This document shows positions 24,834-36,500 of a stretch of DNA of 64,000 nt, in pieces. Origin of the DNA: Corella eumyota (lineage: Eukaryota > Chordata > Ascidiacea > Phlebobranchia > Corellidae); NCBI GenBank assembly GCA_963082875.1, contig OY720102.1, forward strand, positions 868,001 through 932,000, read 5' to 3'. Position 1 is the stretch's first letter. Every line of letters starts with the position of its first letter. Under the pieces are notes generated by a model. The model did no database searches. It was given only the letters and a program-made list of their open reading frames with translations, and was not told the origin of the DNA. The position numbers and the translations under genes are program-made.

Positions 24834-27800
24834 TTAAAGTTTGGATCTTTTCATTTCACGATCCCTCAACTCTCTTCTTAATATTTTTCCACTTGCACTT
24901 TTAGGAATGACATCCACAAATTCAATTCCACCTCTCAAAAATTTATAATGTGACAACTTTCCTAGATTGTAATAAAAATAAAAAAGATTAACAATGACAA
25001 AATCCAAGAATTTTATCAGTACCAGCAGCGTGGTGTAGTGGTAAGAACACTTGCTACACCACCATGAAGTCATGGGTTCAATCCACATTGATCTCATGCT
25101 GCAGCATCCTTGAGTAAGGTCTATAAACGATAGACTTCTGCTGAGCCAGCACTTAATCAGCAGCCAATTACCGGACAATTTTAGTCTCTGTAATCCCAAA
25201 CTGTCAAAGTCAATTTGAGATTAGGTTAGGGTAACAAATGTTACTTTATGTTTAATCTGTAAAGTCAGACCAATAAATATAAGGCACAAGAAATTAAATA
25301 AATCCCAACTTTAAAACATAATTGGCTTCTAAAAACAACATGTAATAATCCCATAAAAAATAACACAAATTTTTGAACCAAAATAATTACAAAAATTTCA
25401 CCTTTAATGTGATCATGAATCTCCCCGGGGGTTAAACTTTGGTCACATTTAACTAGAAACGCTTTAGGGACTTCCCCTGCATCCTTATCAGGAACCCCAA
25501 TAACCGCTGCGTCGCTTACTTTAGGATGATGCAGCAAACATTCTTCCAACTCAGCTGGTGCAACCTTCATAAAAAAATAGTTTTTTGTGTTTATTTATCT
25601 TTGATGTAAGGAGGTTAACCACACAGCCTAAACATAAAGTACCAACTGTTACCCCGATCCAGTCACAAGATGCCTTTGGTAGTTTGTAATATTACAAATT
25701 AAAATTGCCTAATAACTAAGCTGCTGATTAGGTGTTGGCTCAGTAGGAGTTCATACCGTTTATAGCGCCTTAATAAAGAGCACTACGGCGTAAGAGCAGT
25801 GGAAATCAAATCAAGAACCTTATGTAGTAAATCCAGGTATTAAAACAGGTCCTTGGTAAAGCTCCACATTCCCCTTTTATTTCATATTGTAACTTAGTTT
25901 AATAGTGGGGTAAATACTAATAATATTACAAACAAAATTTACTTGAAATCCTTTATATTTGATGAGTTCCTTCATTCTATCCACCACATATACACAACCA
26001 CTTTCATCATAATAACCAATATCACCAGTATGAAACCATCCTGTTGGTTCTAAGCAACCAGCAGTGGCTTTTGGGTTGTTATAGTAACCCTTCATTACCT
26101 AAAATACAAAATTATCAATTCAAAAATTATATATATATATCTTAATTGATTTTTAAGAAAAAAATGTCAGCATGGGGTGGTGGTCAGAACCCTTGTATTC
26201 AGTAATTAAGGTCCTAAGTTTGGTTCCCACTTCTTCTATCTTTAAGTAATGTTTAAAAAAAATACTAACTTCTGCTAGCTTAGACATTGAAGGGTAATTA
26301 TCACATTCCAAACTGCCAAAGGCAACTCGAGACTGGGTTGGGGTACCTGATGTTACTCTATGTGAAGGCTGTTGAGTCGACCTTCCCACATTGAGGATAA
26401 ATAAATAAAAATAGTAAAAGTCTGTTAAACAACATAAGACTTACCTGAGGTCCTTTAGCACATAATTCCCCTCTTTGATTTGCCTTCAATTCCTTTCCAG
26501 TAACAACATCTACAACCTGCACAAGGAAATTTAACAATACTTACAACTAGGTATTAAAACAACTAGTGTAAAACATATCAACAATTTACCAATCCATAAT
26601 CCCAGGTTTTAGGTCATGTTAATTACTTAAACACTGTTTTTTAGTGTACCAAAGTAGTCCTATGTTTAACTTAATACTAAAAGAACTGGAGTAAAAAAAA
26701 TAAAATATTTTATCTTAAATTTAGGATTTTGGTTATTTACTGCAAATTAACCGGCAGCATGGTGTAGTGGTAAAAACACTTGCTACACCACACATGAGGT
26801 CGTGGGTTCAATCCCCAGTGATCTCATGCTGTAGCGCCCTTAAGTAAGGCGCTATAAACGGTATGAACTTCTGCTGAGCTAGCACTTAATCAGCAGCTTA
26901 ATTATCGGGCAATTATAATCTATAATATCCCAAAATACCACAGACAACTCGAGACTGTGTCGGAGTAACTTAAGTTACTCTATGTTTAAGTCGCGCATTC
27001 GACCTTCCCACATCGAGGATAAAGATATATACAAAAAAAAATATACAAACACTTCACTTAATATATTAAAGTAATGGGTTTTCTAAACATATAGATTCTG
27101 AATATAACCTTATCTTTCCTCAGTGCAATTACTTAGTTTTACCCACCTTTAATTCTGTATTAGGGGTAACAATCCCAACTGAGTTTAGGGGAATACCCTC
27201 CTCCCCTCCCATTGTCAAGGGAACAGCTTCTGACAAACCCCAACCTTAAAATAAATATTGATTGAAATTGCTGCGTTTTTTTTTGTATAAGTCCTTATCC
27301 TCGATGTGGAAAGGTCACATGTGCGACCTAAACATAAAGTAACATCAGTTACTTTAACCCAGTCTCAAATTGACTTTGGCAGTTTGGAATATTAAATAAA
27401 TTATAATTGGCTGCTAGTTAAGCTGCTGATTAAGTGCTGGCTCAGCAGGAGTTTATACTGTTTATAGTGCCTTACTTAAGGGTGCTTTAGCATGAGAACA
27501 GTAGGAATTGAACCCAGGACCTCATGTGGTGTGGCAAGTGTTTTGACCACTACACCACGCTCCCGGTTTATAGTAACAAAATAGTTTTTTAAACATGAGT
27601 TTATTTATTATTAATTTTTATTTAATTTTTTTAATGTTGCTCTTTTAAAAAAATTAACTTTACTCAACAATATTTAAATTTCAACATCTTAGTTTAATAA
27701 AAAGTTTTATAATTTCACCTTGGCCCAAATAGCTTTTCGTTTTCTTGCTCACTTGTACCCCAACATCCATGGGTAAAGGGGCAGCCCCTGACCCCAACCT

Positions 27801-30800
27801 TCGTAGCGATGAGATATCATATTGGGGAGGAATGGGGTTGTTGTAGATTGCTAGAACTATTGGGGGCACTAGAGGGGCATAGGTGACCTTGAAATATAAA
27901 AAAAATTGTTAATAAAAGATAATTATAAATAAAAAAAAAAATTTTTATTGATTTTACTCTCGATGTGGAAAAGTCTACTTCATGACCTAAACATAGAGTA
28001 ACATAAGTTAACCCGACCCAGTCTTGAGTTGCCTTTGGCAGTTTAGGATATTATAGATTATAATTGCCCGATAATTATTACGCTGCTGATTAAGTGCTGG
28101 CTCAGCAGGAGTTTATACCGTCTTACTTAAGGGCTACAGCATGAGAGCGGTGAGGATCAAACTCACTGCTAAGGTAGTGCACAGAATATCTGTAAATAAG
28201 CAAAACAGAAGTGTTAAAGTAACAGAAAACAACTTTAAAAGATTACATTTTATAGCCTAGAGCATTAACAGCAAGCATTTTTTCAAATCAGTTCACTAAT
28301 TTATTAATATTCCACTTAATAACTTTGTACAATACTTTAGTATACATATGTATGATAAAAATAGGTTAAATATTTATAAATCAAGATACTTAATTTAACA
28401 CCCACCAAGAATGACTTGCAATATTTTAACAGAAGCAAAGATAAGCAAACAAAGTTATCCCACTTATATTAATCATTACCTATTCAACCTTACCACCTAA
28501 ACCACTTCGCTTGCAAAATATGTTATATAACACTTATCATAAAAAAACACATTAATAGTATTTAACAAATATTCAAAAGTTATGCTAAAATGCTCTTTGA
28601 ATTATATTTATTTATTTAAATATTACTACAATTAATAATAAACTAACAAATAAAGGTAGCACAAACTTTTAACATGTATAAATATATAATAAAGCTTAGT
28701 AAACAATATACATATATATACATATATGTCTAATTTAAAAACCTTTACGTAAAAAAATGCTGTTTGTGGTGTGCAGGTAAATTATCAGAAGTACCATATT
28801 ACGACAATTTAAATGCAGACTGTAGGATTGGCTAGTTTATATAAAAACAATTTAATTCTAAAAATATTAAGAAAGACATTATCTTTTCTTACCTTATAAG
28901 TATGTACACATTTATAGAACGAGTCTAATGAGAATCTTCTTTGAATAACAAGCATAGAACCTTGGTCTAAGAAGTCTGACATTAACATACATCCATATAT
29001 GTGGAAGAATGGTAACACACAATAACCAACATCATTCACGAGTCTGTAAAGTTAAAATTAGTTTTAAAAATGTTAAACTTGTACAACTTGAGACTGGGTT
29101 TAAACTTGTATGATTTGGAAATGGGTTGAGGTAATATCATGGGGTCAATAACATCTTAAATTTGTACAACTCGAGACTGGGTTGGGGTGATATTATAAGG
29201 TCAATCATATCTTAAACTTGTACAACTTGAGACTGAGTTTGGGGTAATATTATGAGGTTAAAAATATCTTAAACTTGTACAACTTGAGCCTGAGTTTGGG
29301 GTAATATTATGAGGTTAAAAATATCTTAAACTTGTACAACTTGTACAATGAGGTTAAAAATATCTTAAACTTGTACAACTTGAGCCTGAGTTTGGGGTAA
29401 TATTATGAGGTTAAAAATATCTTAAACTTGTACAACTTGAGCCTGAGTTTGGGGTAATATTATGAGGTTAAAAATATCTTAAACTTGTACAACTTGAGAC
29501 TGAGTTTGGGGTAATATTATAAGGTCAATAATATCTTAAACTTGTACAACTTGAGCCTGAGTTTGGGGTAATATTATGAGGTCAATAATATCTTAAACTT
29601 GTACAACTTGAGACTGGGTTGGGGTAATATTATGAGGTCAATAATATCTTAAACTTGTACAACTTGAGACTGGGTTGGGGTAATATCATGAGGTCAATAA
29701 TATCTTAAACTTGTACAACTTGATACTGGGTTGGGGTAATATTATGAGGGCAATTATATTTTAAACTTGTACAACTTAAGACTGGGTGGAAAATTTCAAT
29801 TTACAATATATGTATTTTAAAATCAAAACTCTTAAAAAATTTAAACACATTTTCACCTCAACACAACCCGACAAATTGTCACGATTGAAACCAAGTTTCT
29901 CTCTGTGAGCATAACTCCTTTTGGAAGGCCAGTAGTTCCACTTGAATAAGGAAGAAGACAAACATCCTCTGTTACATTCCTTGTGATGTCATAAGGAAAA
30001 TCTGAATAAATCAAAATAAACTTTCAGAAAATTATCGTTAATATAAAATAATAAAAAAATACACTAATTGGTTAATAGCCTGCGCTTCAGTTAAAGCTTT
30101 AATTGTCATAATATGGTCTCAACTCCCATCTAATATTTACTTACAGTAATTTACTTGTCCACCACAAACCGCAGTTTTATTTATTTTGCAATTTACAAAA
30201 TGGACATACATTTACCAAGCTCCATTATATATAGATTTTGTATGAGCCAAAATAAAACTAACAACTGCAATTTTATGATTTAATTTAAAAATGCACTACG
30301 ATGCCAATTTTCTTTAAATTAAATAATTTATTATTTTAGTTTTGCTACAAACCTCTTAAATCTCCAGTTCTACGCAGTTCAGGCAAAGACAAACAACCTT
30401 CAACTTCAGTTGTGGTGAGAATTTTCTACAAAATATAATTGTTTATTCAACTTTATTGCAAAGCATTATTCTCAAAAAGGGTGGGCTGACTTCACAGTCC
30501 TAACATATAGTTACAATTGTTACTCTGACCAAGCCAGAAGTTGCCTTCGGCAGCTGTATACATATTTACACTTATTGCCATGAAATTACCCTGTTGATTG
30601 GTTCTGGGCACAGCAAACGTTAGCACCATATATAGCACCTAACTCTAGGTACTGTGACAAGAAAGCAGTGAGAATTAATCCAAAACCATTAGTGTTTTAC
30701 CCACTACATGATGCCGACAAAACCTACAACATTGTTAAATCTTATGAAGTTTATTAACACAACTGATTTTATTTATTTATTTCAAGTAAAATCTTACTCT

Positions 30801-31977
30801 TATTGAAGGAACTTTTCTGGCCAAGTTTTGAACCAATTTTAATCCATTTTCTTCCACAATAACAAAGTTGGGTTTTGAAAGTTGGAACTGTCCAAGAACT
30901 TCCTCTATAAAAAGAATAAACACCATGTATAATAAGAAATAAAGATTACCAATTAAAAATTTTAACTTATACAACTTTTGGTTTGATTTAGTTAGAGAAA
31001 AACAATTGTGAAACTCAGTAACAACTAGAACCAATCAACCAATTTCACAAATAGAACCAATCAACCACTTTCACAACTAGAACCAATCAACCAATTTTAC
31101 AACTAGAACCAATCAACCAATTTCACAACTAGAACCAATCAACCAATTTCACAACTAGAACCAATCAACCAATTTCACAACTAGAACCAATCAACCAATT
31201 TCACAACTAGAACCAATCAACCAATTTTACAACTAGAACCAATCAACCAATTTCACAACTAGAACCAATCAACCATTTTAATAACTAGAACCAAAAACCA
31301 ATACCACAACTAGAACCAAACAACCAATATGAGAATTATTTTTAAGATAAAAAACTATCAAAATAAATTTAAAGAACTTGGACAACTAACCTTCAGTATA
31401 GGTTGGATTGCAAGTTGTGAAAGCTGCCCCACAAGCAGAAGTTGCAATAAAGAGCAGAGGGTAATCCAAACAATTAGGCAGAAACACAGCGACTACTTCA
31501 CCCTTTTGTAAGCCCAGTTTGTTAAACGATGCAGCATATTTCATGGCATATTCTCTGACTTGACCAAAAGTGTATTTTTCTCCTGTTTCTCCATCAACCT
31601 AAAAGCCAAATTTTATTGTATTAGTTAAACAGAAGAAGAGTTGTAACTAAGTATGACCAAAGCAAATAGAAGTAAAACTCTTTCAATTTACAGCCTAATT
31701 ATAAAGTAAATTTAACACAGCACCTTTCTTTAAAACGTTTTTCATAGTAAATATAAAACTAAGTTATAAACCTTATTACAAGCAACTACAACGATGTTTA
31801 ATTTCAGGCTTCGTATAACTTGTATGTTTTACCAATTACCTACATATATTATAAGGTATAATTAACACTTACCAGTGCTGGTTTATTTGCAGGATGTTTC
31901 TTTAAGGATTTCAGTAGAAGTTCACTAAAAGACAAATCTGGGATAACCACATCGGGATATTGACTTTTCAAAACCAT
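24834..31977 (-). CDS. Luciferase/4-coumarate-CoA-ligase-like acyl-CoA synthetase with PTS1
   Basis: Adenylate-forming enzyme: activates a carboxylic acid with ATP to an acyl-AMP, then transfers it to CoA. Twelve exons: 31873-31977, 31391-31598, 30798-30904, 30353-30425, 29857-30001, 28893-29043, 27719-27887, 27147-27244, 26445-26516, 25943-26098, 25402-25564, 24834-24961. Total 1575 nt, 524 aa, the usual family length. Visible motifs: P-loop [11 protein letters not shown] (183-193), GWGLSE (320-325, the YGxTE position), TGD (400-402), the hinge region [20 protein letters not shown], and [11 protein letters not shown] with the catalytic lysine at 508. The protein ends in SKL, a canonical peroxisomal targeting signal as in firefly luciferase and the peroxisomal 4CL-like enzymes. 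The substrate cannot be read from sequence. The start at 31977 opens the conserved N-terminus and no in-frame upstream exon is needed. Two introns carry minisatellites. Confidence 0.95.
25022..25270 (+). mobile_element. SINE family A
   Basis: Complete head; sits in the last synthetase intron 60 bases from exon 24834-24961. Confidence 0.8.
25595..25850 (-). mobile_element. SINE family A
   Basis: Reverse, diverged. It forms an inverted pair with the copy at 25022 around the synthetase exon 25402-25564. Confidence 0.72.
26166..26400 (+). mobile_element. SINE family A, diverged
   Basis: Body shortened; tail GACCTTCCCACATTGAGGAT clear. Confidence 0.7.
26751..27041 (+). mobile_element. SINE family A, full length
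   Basis: Intact head CCGGCAGCATGGTGTAGTGG through an A-rich tail, in a synthetase intron. Confidence 0.87.
27276..27567 (-). mobile_element. SINE family A, full length
   Basis: Opposite orientation to the copy 235 bases to its left. The two flank the synthetase exon 27147-27244 as an inverted pair that could form a large hairpin in the transcript. Confidence 0.87.
27955..28180 (-). mobile_element. SINE family A
   Basis: Reverse copy, head end lost after GGGGATCAAA-like B-box region. Confidence 0.74.
28685..28840 (+). repeat. Repeat family B
   Basis: Short internal loss before ACCATATTACGACAATTTAA. Confidence 0.7.
29066..29795. repeat. Minisatellite, about 56-base unit, SINE-derived
   Basis: About 12-13 copies in a synthetase intron. 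Each unit includes CTTGAGACTGGGTTGGGGTA, almost the same as the CTCGAGACTGGGTCGGGGTA segment of SINE family A, followed by AT-rich filler (TATTATGAGGTCAATAATAT). One junction is irregular near 29340. Confidence 0.9.
30060..30240 (-). repeat. Repeat family B
   Basis: Reverse copy ending AAGCTCCATTATATATAGAT. Confidence 0.76.
30480..30718 (-). mobile_element. SINE family A, strongly diverged
   Basis: Matches the family only in blocks (GAAGTTGCCTTCGGCAG, TTATAGCACCT-like); one of the oldest copies. Confidence 0.55.
31012..31325. repeat. Minisatellite, 26-base unit
   Basis: About twelve copies with core ACCAATCAACCAATTTCACA followed by ACTAG, in a synthetase intron and ending about 65 bases before exon 31391-31598. 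Variation is confined to a few positions. Confidence 0.9.
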
Positions 31978-32507
31978 GTTCAAGTATTAAACTTAGTTCC
32001 TAATAAATAATAATAAAGCTTGTACAATTGTACAAAGTTTTAAACGCTTTCATTTAGTTATATCAGCTACAAATCGAATCTACCAACAACCAAACGAAAC
32101 GCTATTTGCAAGTAGCAGACTATAGTTACTGCATTTAGCTATGCGTTGCACCTAAATAAGGCAAACAAAATATGACCGAATAGACTTATAAAGGTCTGTT
32201 TGAGTAAACTTTAGAGTTTTCTATGCTACCTATGCAAACACATTGTGTTTACTTTGTAAATGTTGAATAAACTATGTTTACTTATCACGTGTTTGCATGG
32301 ACACGTGGTACGTATTTTGGTGGGAATCAGTCATGCGTTTTAATAACTTCAACTTTATCCTCATTAAACAATTATTTTAGAGAAAATTTAATTACCTTAA
32401 ATCAATAGCTTAAAGTGTGCAAAAATTGAATTCTAAACAATATCTTATTGTTATAGCTTAAAGTGTTATAGTAAGTCTACCAATTGTCTTCAAAATTTGA
32501 ATATATT
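31978..32507. promoter_or_regulatory. Upstream region of the acyl-CoA synthetase with two CACGTG boxes
   Basis: Two perfect CACGTG E-boxes lie 16 bases apart, at 32286-32291 and 32302-32307, about 310-330 bases upstream of the synthetase ATG. This motif is the classical site for bHLH-zip factors such as USF and MITF/TFE. Function is inferred from motif and position. Confidence 0.35.
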
Positions 32508-32580
32508 GGCTCCTGGCGGGACTCGAACCCGCAATCTCCGGTTTAGGAGACCGGCGCCTTCTCCTTTAGGCCACAGGAGC
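32508..32580 (-). tRNA. tRNA-Arg (anticodon CCT)
   Basis: A 73-base cloverleaf. Acceptor GCTCCTG pairs with CAGGAGC; D stem GCCT/AGGC; anticodon stem CCGGT/ACCGG with loop CTCCTAA, giving anticodon CCT (reads AGG); T arm GCGGG-TTCGAGT-CCCGC. It closely resembles vertebrate tRNA-Arg-CCT. No intron. A TTTT run about 13 bases past the 3' end can serve as the Pol III stop. The discriminator base is C, which is uncommon. Confidence 0.96.
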
Positions 32581-33516
32581 ATTGACAGAACAACTGCATT
32601 ATTGCAACCTAAAGTGCTTCGAGGCTTATCAATAATTAATCAAGTTTTAGTAAAAACTCTAGATTTCGAGACAAATTATAAACTATTGAAATGCCGGCAT
32701 TATATTTCATTTACAAAACAAAAAAAGTTTTAAAAAAAATGTTAGAAACAGCATGTTAGTAGTTTTACAAACTAAACAGTATTCGAAAGCAAAATAGTTT
32801 ACAAAAGTTTAATTTAACAGCAGTTTAGTAAATAATAAATAATTAATACAAAAGTTAAGCTTAAAAAAATACTGCAAAAGCAACCCAAACTAACAACTTT
32901 AAATTCTTAACCATATTTAGATTATCTTTAACATTATTATAAATCTAGTTTTAGTGCAGTTTTTATAAAACAAACTCCTAAAATTTGCAACACAATTATA
33001 TAACTTCAAACCATCTCAAAATATCTTTACTAAAAATTTACAATACAAAATAACTTAACATAATGGCAAACAATGAAATATATACAATAACCAAGCAAAA
33101 ATGCTATGCTTGGGTAGTGGTGCATTATTAGAAGTCAGCATTATGGAAGTATCAGTTATGAGTCAAGGCATGTTGAATATACTTGCAAGCCTTAAAAGAT
33201 TGTTTTTAAAAATAATAACATCAACAAATTTTAAACCACAAGTTAGGACTAAACAGGAATTTTTTAAATTTCTGCTTTTAAAGTTGTTAAATTTTTTTAG
33301 TTCGAAAACCCCCTTTTTTAGATATTCATATTCTGGTATTACATACAAGAATTTTTGCAACTACAAACAACAATATAATAACAAAAGGCCCGACACACCA
33401 TAATGCCAAGATTAAGAGTTTTTCTTTCAAAATTTTAGAACAAAGTGCTGTAGGCAACAAATGAAATGTGGTAACCACAGCTAAGCTTTTTTTAAAATGT
33501 TGTTTTTGGACAAAAT
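32581..33516. other. MED1 3' flank, no gene seen
   Basis: AT-rich DNA between MED1 and the tRNA gene. A 100-codon plus-strand reading frame at 33101-33403 looks like chance. No repeats of families A or B were recognised here. Confidence 0.5.
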
Positions 33517-33522
33517 TTTATT
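33517..33522 (-). terminator. Poly(A) signal of MED1
   Basis: AATAAA on the minus strand, 22 bases after the MED1 stop codon. It would give a very short 3' UTR; a more distal signal is possible. Confidence 0.45.
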
Positions 33523-33544
33523 TTTTGGACTTTGTCGAAAGTTT

Positions 33545-36500
33545 TTAAGACACTGCTTGGTCCATGAGCTCATCATACGGACTATACTGCTCCCATTCCT
33601 TCTTAGGTGAGGGTACTTCCCTTATAGGGTCACTCACAGGAGGGTTAAATGGGGCTGGCATGCTAAAAGGGGCAGGAGGGGGTTCATCTAAAGTAAAAAT
33701 AAAAAATTATTCATGTTTTAAAACCCGAACCTTTTCTGTACAACTAACACAGCGTGGTGTAGTGGTAAGAACACTTGTTACACCACCATTAGGTCGTGGG
33801 TTTAACCCCCACTGATCTCATGATGTAGCGCCCTTGAGTAAGGCGCTATAAATGGTATAAACTCCTACTGAGCCAGCACTTAATCATCAGTTTGATTACA
33901 GGGCAAAAAAAATGGGTCAGGGTAACTGATGTTACTCTATGTTTTGGTGCGCTTTCAACCTTCCCACATCGAGGATTAAGATATATACAAAAACAAACTT
34001 ACTTGTTTTCCCGACTTGTGGTCGCTTAACTTCACTTGTTTTAACCGAGTCGTCATCAATGATAAGTTGATCGTCGGGGCTTTGTGGGGTGTCGGGAATA
34101 TTTTGTTTGTTGGAGGGTAACTCAGGGGTCACTTGGCGCACAGTAACTATAGGGGTTAAAAGTGAATGTTAATTTAAAACATTGTTTTAAAATATTACAA
34201 GTAAAGTTTTGTATCTTTTTTTCTAAATTTTAGTTGTGATATTACAATATTTAGTTATATTTTTTAACAGTAACACTGTAACTGAATGGGTTAAAAGTGA
34301 ATGTTAGTTGTTAGTTTAAAATATTGTTTTCTAATTTAACACTGGGTCAAGGTAAATTCAGTAAGCAAAATAGTAAGTATTACTATGTTTTCTTACTATG
34401 TAGTTTTCTGCCTAGATTTTAGAGACTGTTATTAAAAATTAGTTCAAGCAATGGTTACTTTACTGGGACAGTAAGGCAAAGATATGCTGCTGAACTTTTT
34501 GGCAAAAATAAAAGGGGCAAAGATATGTTGCTGGGGGGGCAGCAAAGATATGCTGCTGACGTTCTTTTAAAAATACGTAAGCACAAATAAAAAGATTATT
34601 TTTAATGTGACCAAACTGACCTTTGACTTCTGCCTCACTTTTCTTTGCAACATCTTGCTGGGGTTTGGGTCTGGGTGGGGGTAACCTTTGGTCAACAATC
34701 TGAGGTAACCTTTGGTCAATGATCTGGGGTAACCTTGTGTCATTTGATTCAGCTGACGATGTTGAACTAGGACGGGATGATAGTTCTAAAAAAGGAAAAA
34801 AGAATGATAAAAAAATTATCCAAAACTTAGGTTGTTTAAAAACTATACAAAATCGAGGGATTTTTAATCATGGCTCTTAATCTTAAAATATGGTCCAATA
34901 TGGTTTAAAAATGTTAATATAGTTTATTATAGTGTAAAAATAGGTAAAGTCATAATTGATTTGGTATATATGGTCTAAAATGGTTTTAAAATGGTCTAAA
35001 CTTTGATGAATATGGTGTATAAATTCTAATATTGTTTAAAGTTGGTTAAAACAATGAATATTACAATGTATATGGTCTAATATGGTTTTTAAATAGCAAA
35101 AATTTAAAGGTTATGCAACCGAACATAGAAATATTAAAATCAAAACATTTTGGTAAAGAGTTTTTCATATTATACCTGCAGCATGAGATGGAGATTTCTT
35201 TGCCTTCAACAAACTGTGCAAACTAACATCATTCTTCTGCAGTACTACAGAAGGGGAATAACCCCTGCTCAGAGGTGGGGTAGTGGAAAGCCCCCTACTT
35301 TGTGGTGGGGTGATCGACCTTCCAGGAGACTTGTTGCCCCCTGCGCTACTTGGACGACCTTGAAAAATGATGAAAATAAAAAAAAATTTCAAATTGATTT
35401 GAGATTTCAATTAAAACAAAAACTATTTTTATGTAATTAGTTTTTTCTTTATTTTCTAAAGAATAATTAAAATAGTTTATTTTTGATTAAAAATTGTTTT
35501 TTCTTACTTTTATTTATCCTTTTATCAGTTCTAGTCGATGCAGCAGCTGACTCATTAATTTTTGACAAAGTTTGCTTCAGTTGATTCATGTTTGGTATTT
35601 TAGGGGGTGATTTCGAAGTGGGGGGTTTCCCATCCCTCTGAGGGGTCACAGGTCGAGGTTTACTCTCTTTTCGAACAGCGGGGCCCCGGTTTTGAACCTG
35701 ACCCACTTTCATAGAGTGACTGGGGCTTTTGTTGAGTTTATTTGGGTTTGGAATCTTGACCTCAGTTTGAGGTCGTGACCCAGGGTTCTTAGGGGTAACA
35801 TTAGGTCGCTGGGGAACTCCCTGTGATGGGTTCGAGACTCTTTGTTTAACTGTGGGGTCAAATGGACGTTCTGAAGATTTCGAAGTAACTGGAGCTAAAA
35901 ATAATAAAATCAGATTTTTCCAAAAACAAAATTTTAATTGCGACATTTTAGTATATTTTCTTAGAAACTAAAAAGCAGTTTCCATAGAAAGGTTGGAGTA
36001 GAAAGCTAATGGATAAAGGTTTTATTGTCGGCAAAATGGTTTTGGTAAAATACTTATGACTAGTTTATAAAAAATAAAAATGCCAGTAGTGGTGCTTGCT
36101 TGTGTAAAATATCACTGGCAAATATTAGTTAAAAGTTGTGACCATATTACAACAATTAAAATGCCGGCCATAGTAGTGACTAGTTCATATTAAAAAATAA
36201 ATTTTAGGGGTTACCAAATAAGTTTAAAACTCTTGTAAATTATAACAGGCAAATATTAGTTAAGAGTTGTTACCAAACTACAACAAATAAAATACAGAGA
36301 GCTATTCACTAATATAAGTAATACAATTAAATGGCTGAAGTTACCAATAAGTTTAAAAAAGCTGGGTTTGTTGACCATGCCATAACATACTTAAAATCTT
36401 TATGTAACCATTATTACTTTTGGCATAAATTGATTTTGTCATTTTTTCCCGTCGCATTATTGTAATATTAATTGTATATCGTATTTATTATTTACTTTTA

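Noticed and set aside
24962-25199. N-terminal extension of the last synthetase exon frame
   Set aside because: The extension reads through a SINE in the intron. The true exon starts at the acceptor at 24961.
32497-32733. Frame starting with GGTRTRNLRFRRP
   Set aside because: A well-known kind of artefact: it is the tRNA-Arg gene read as protein.
33101-33403. 100-codon plus-strand frame beside MED1
   Set aside because: Composition follows the AT-rich background, an opposite-strand frame overlaps it, and there are no splice or domain signs. It fits 3' flank sequence.
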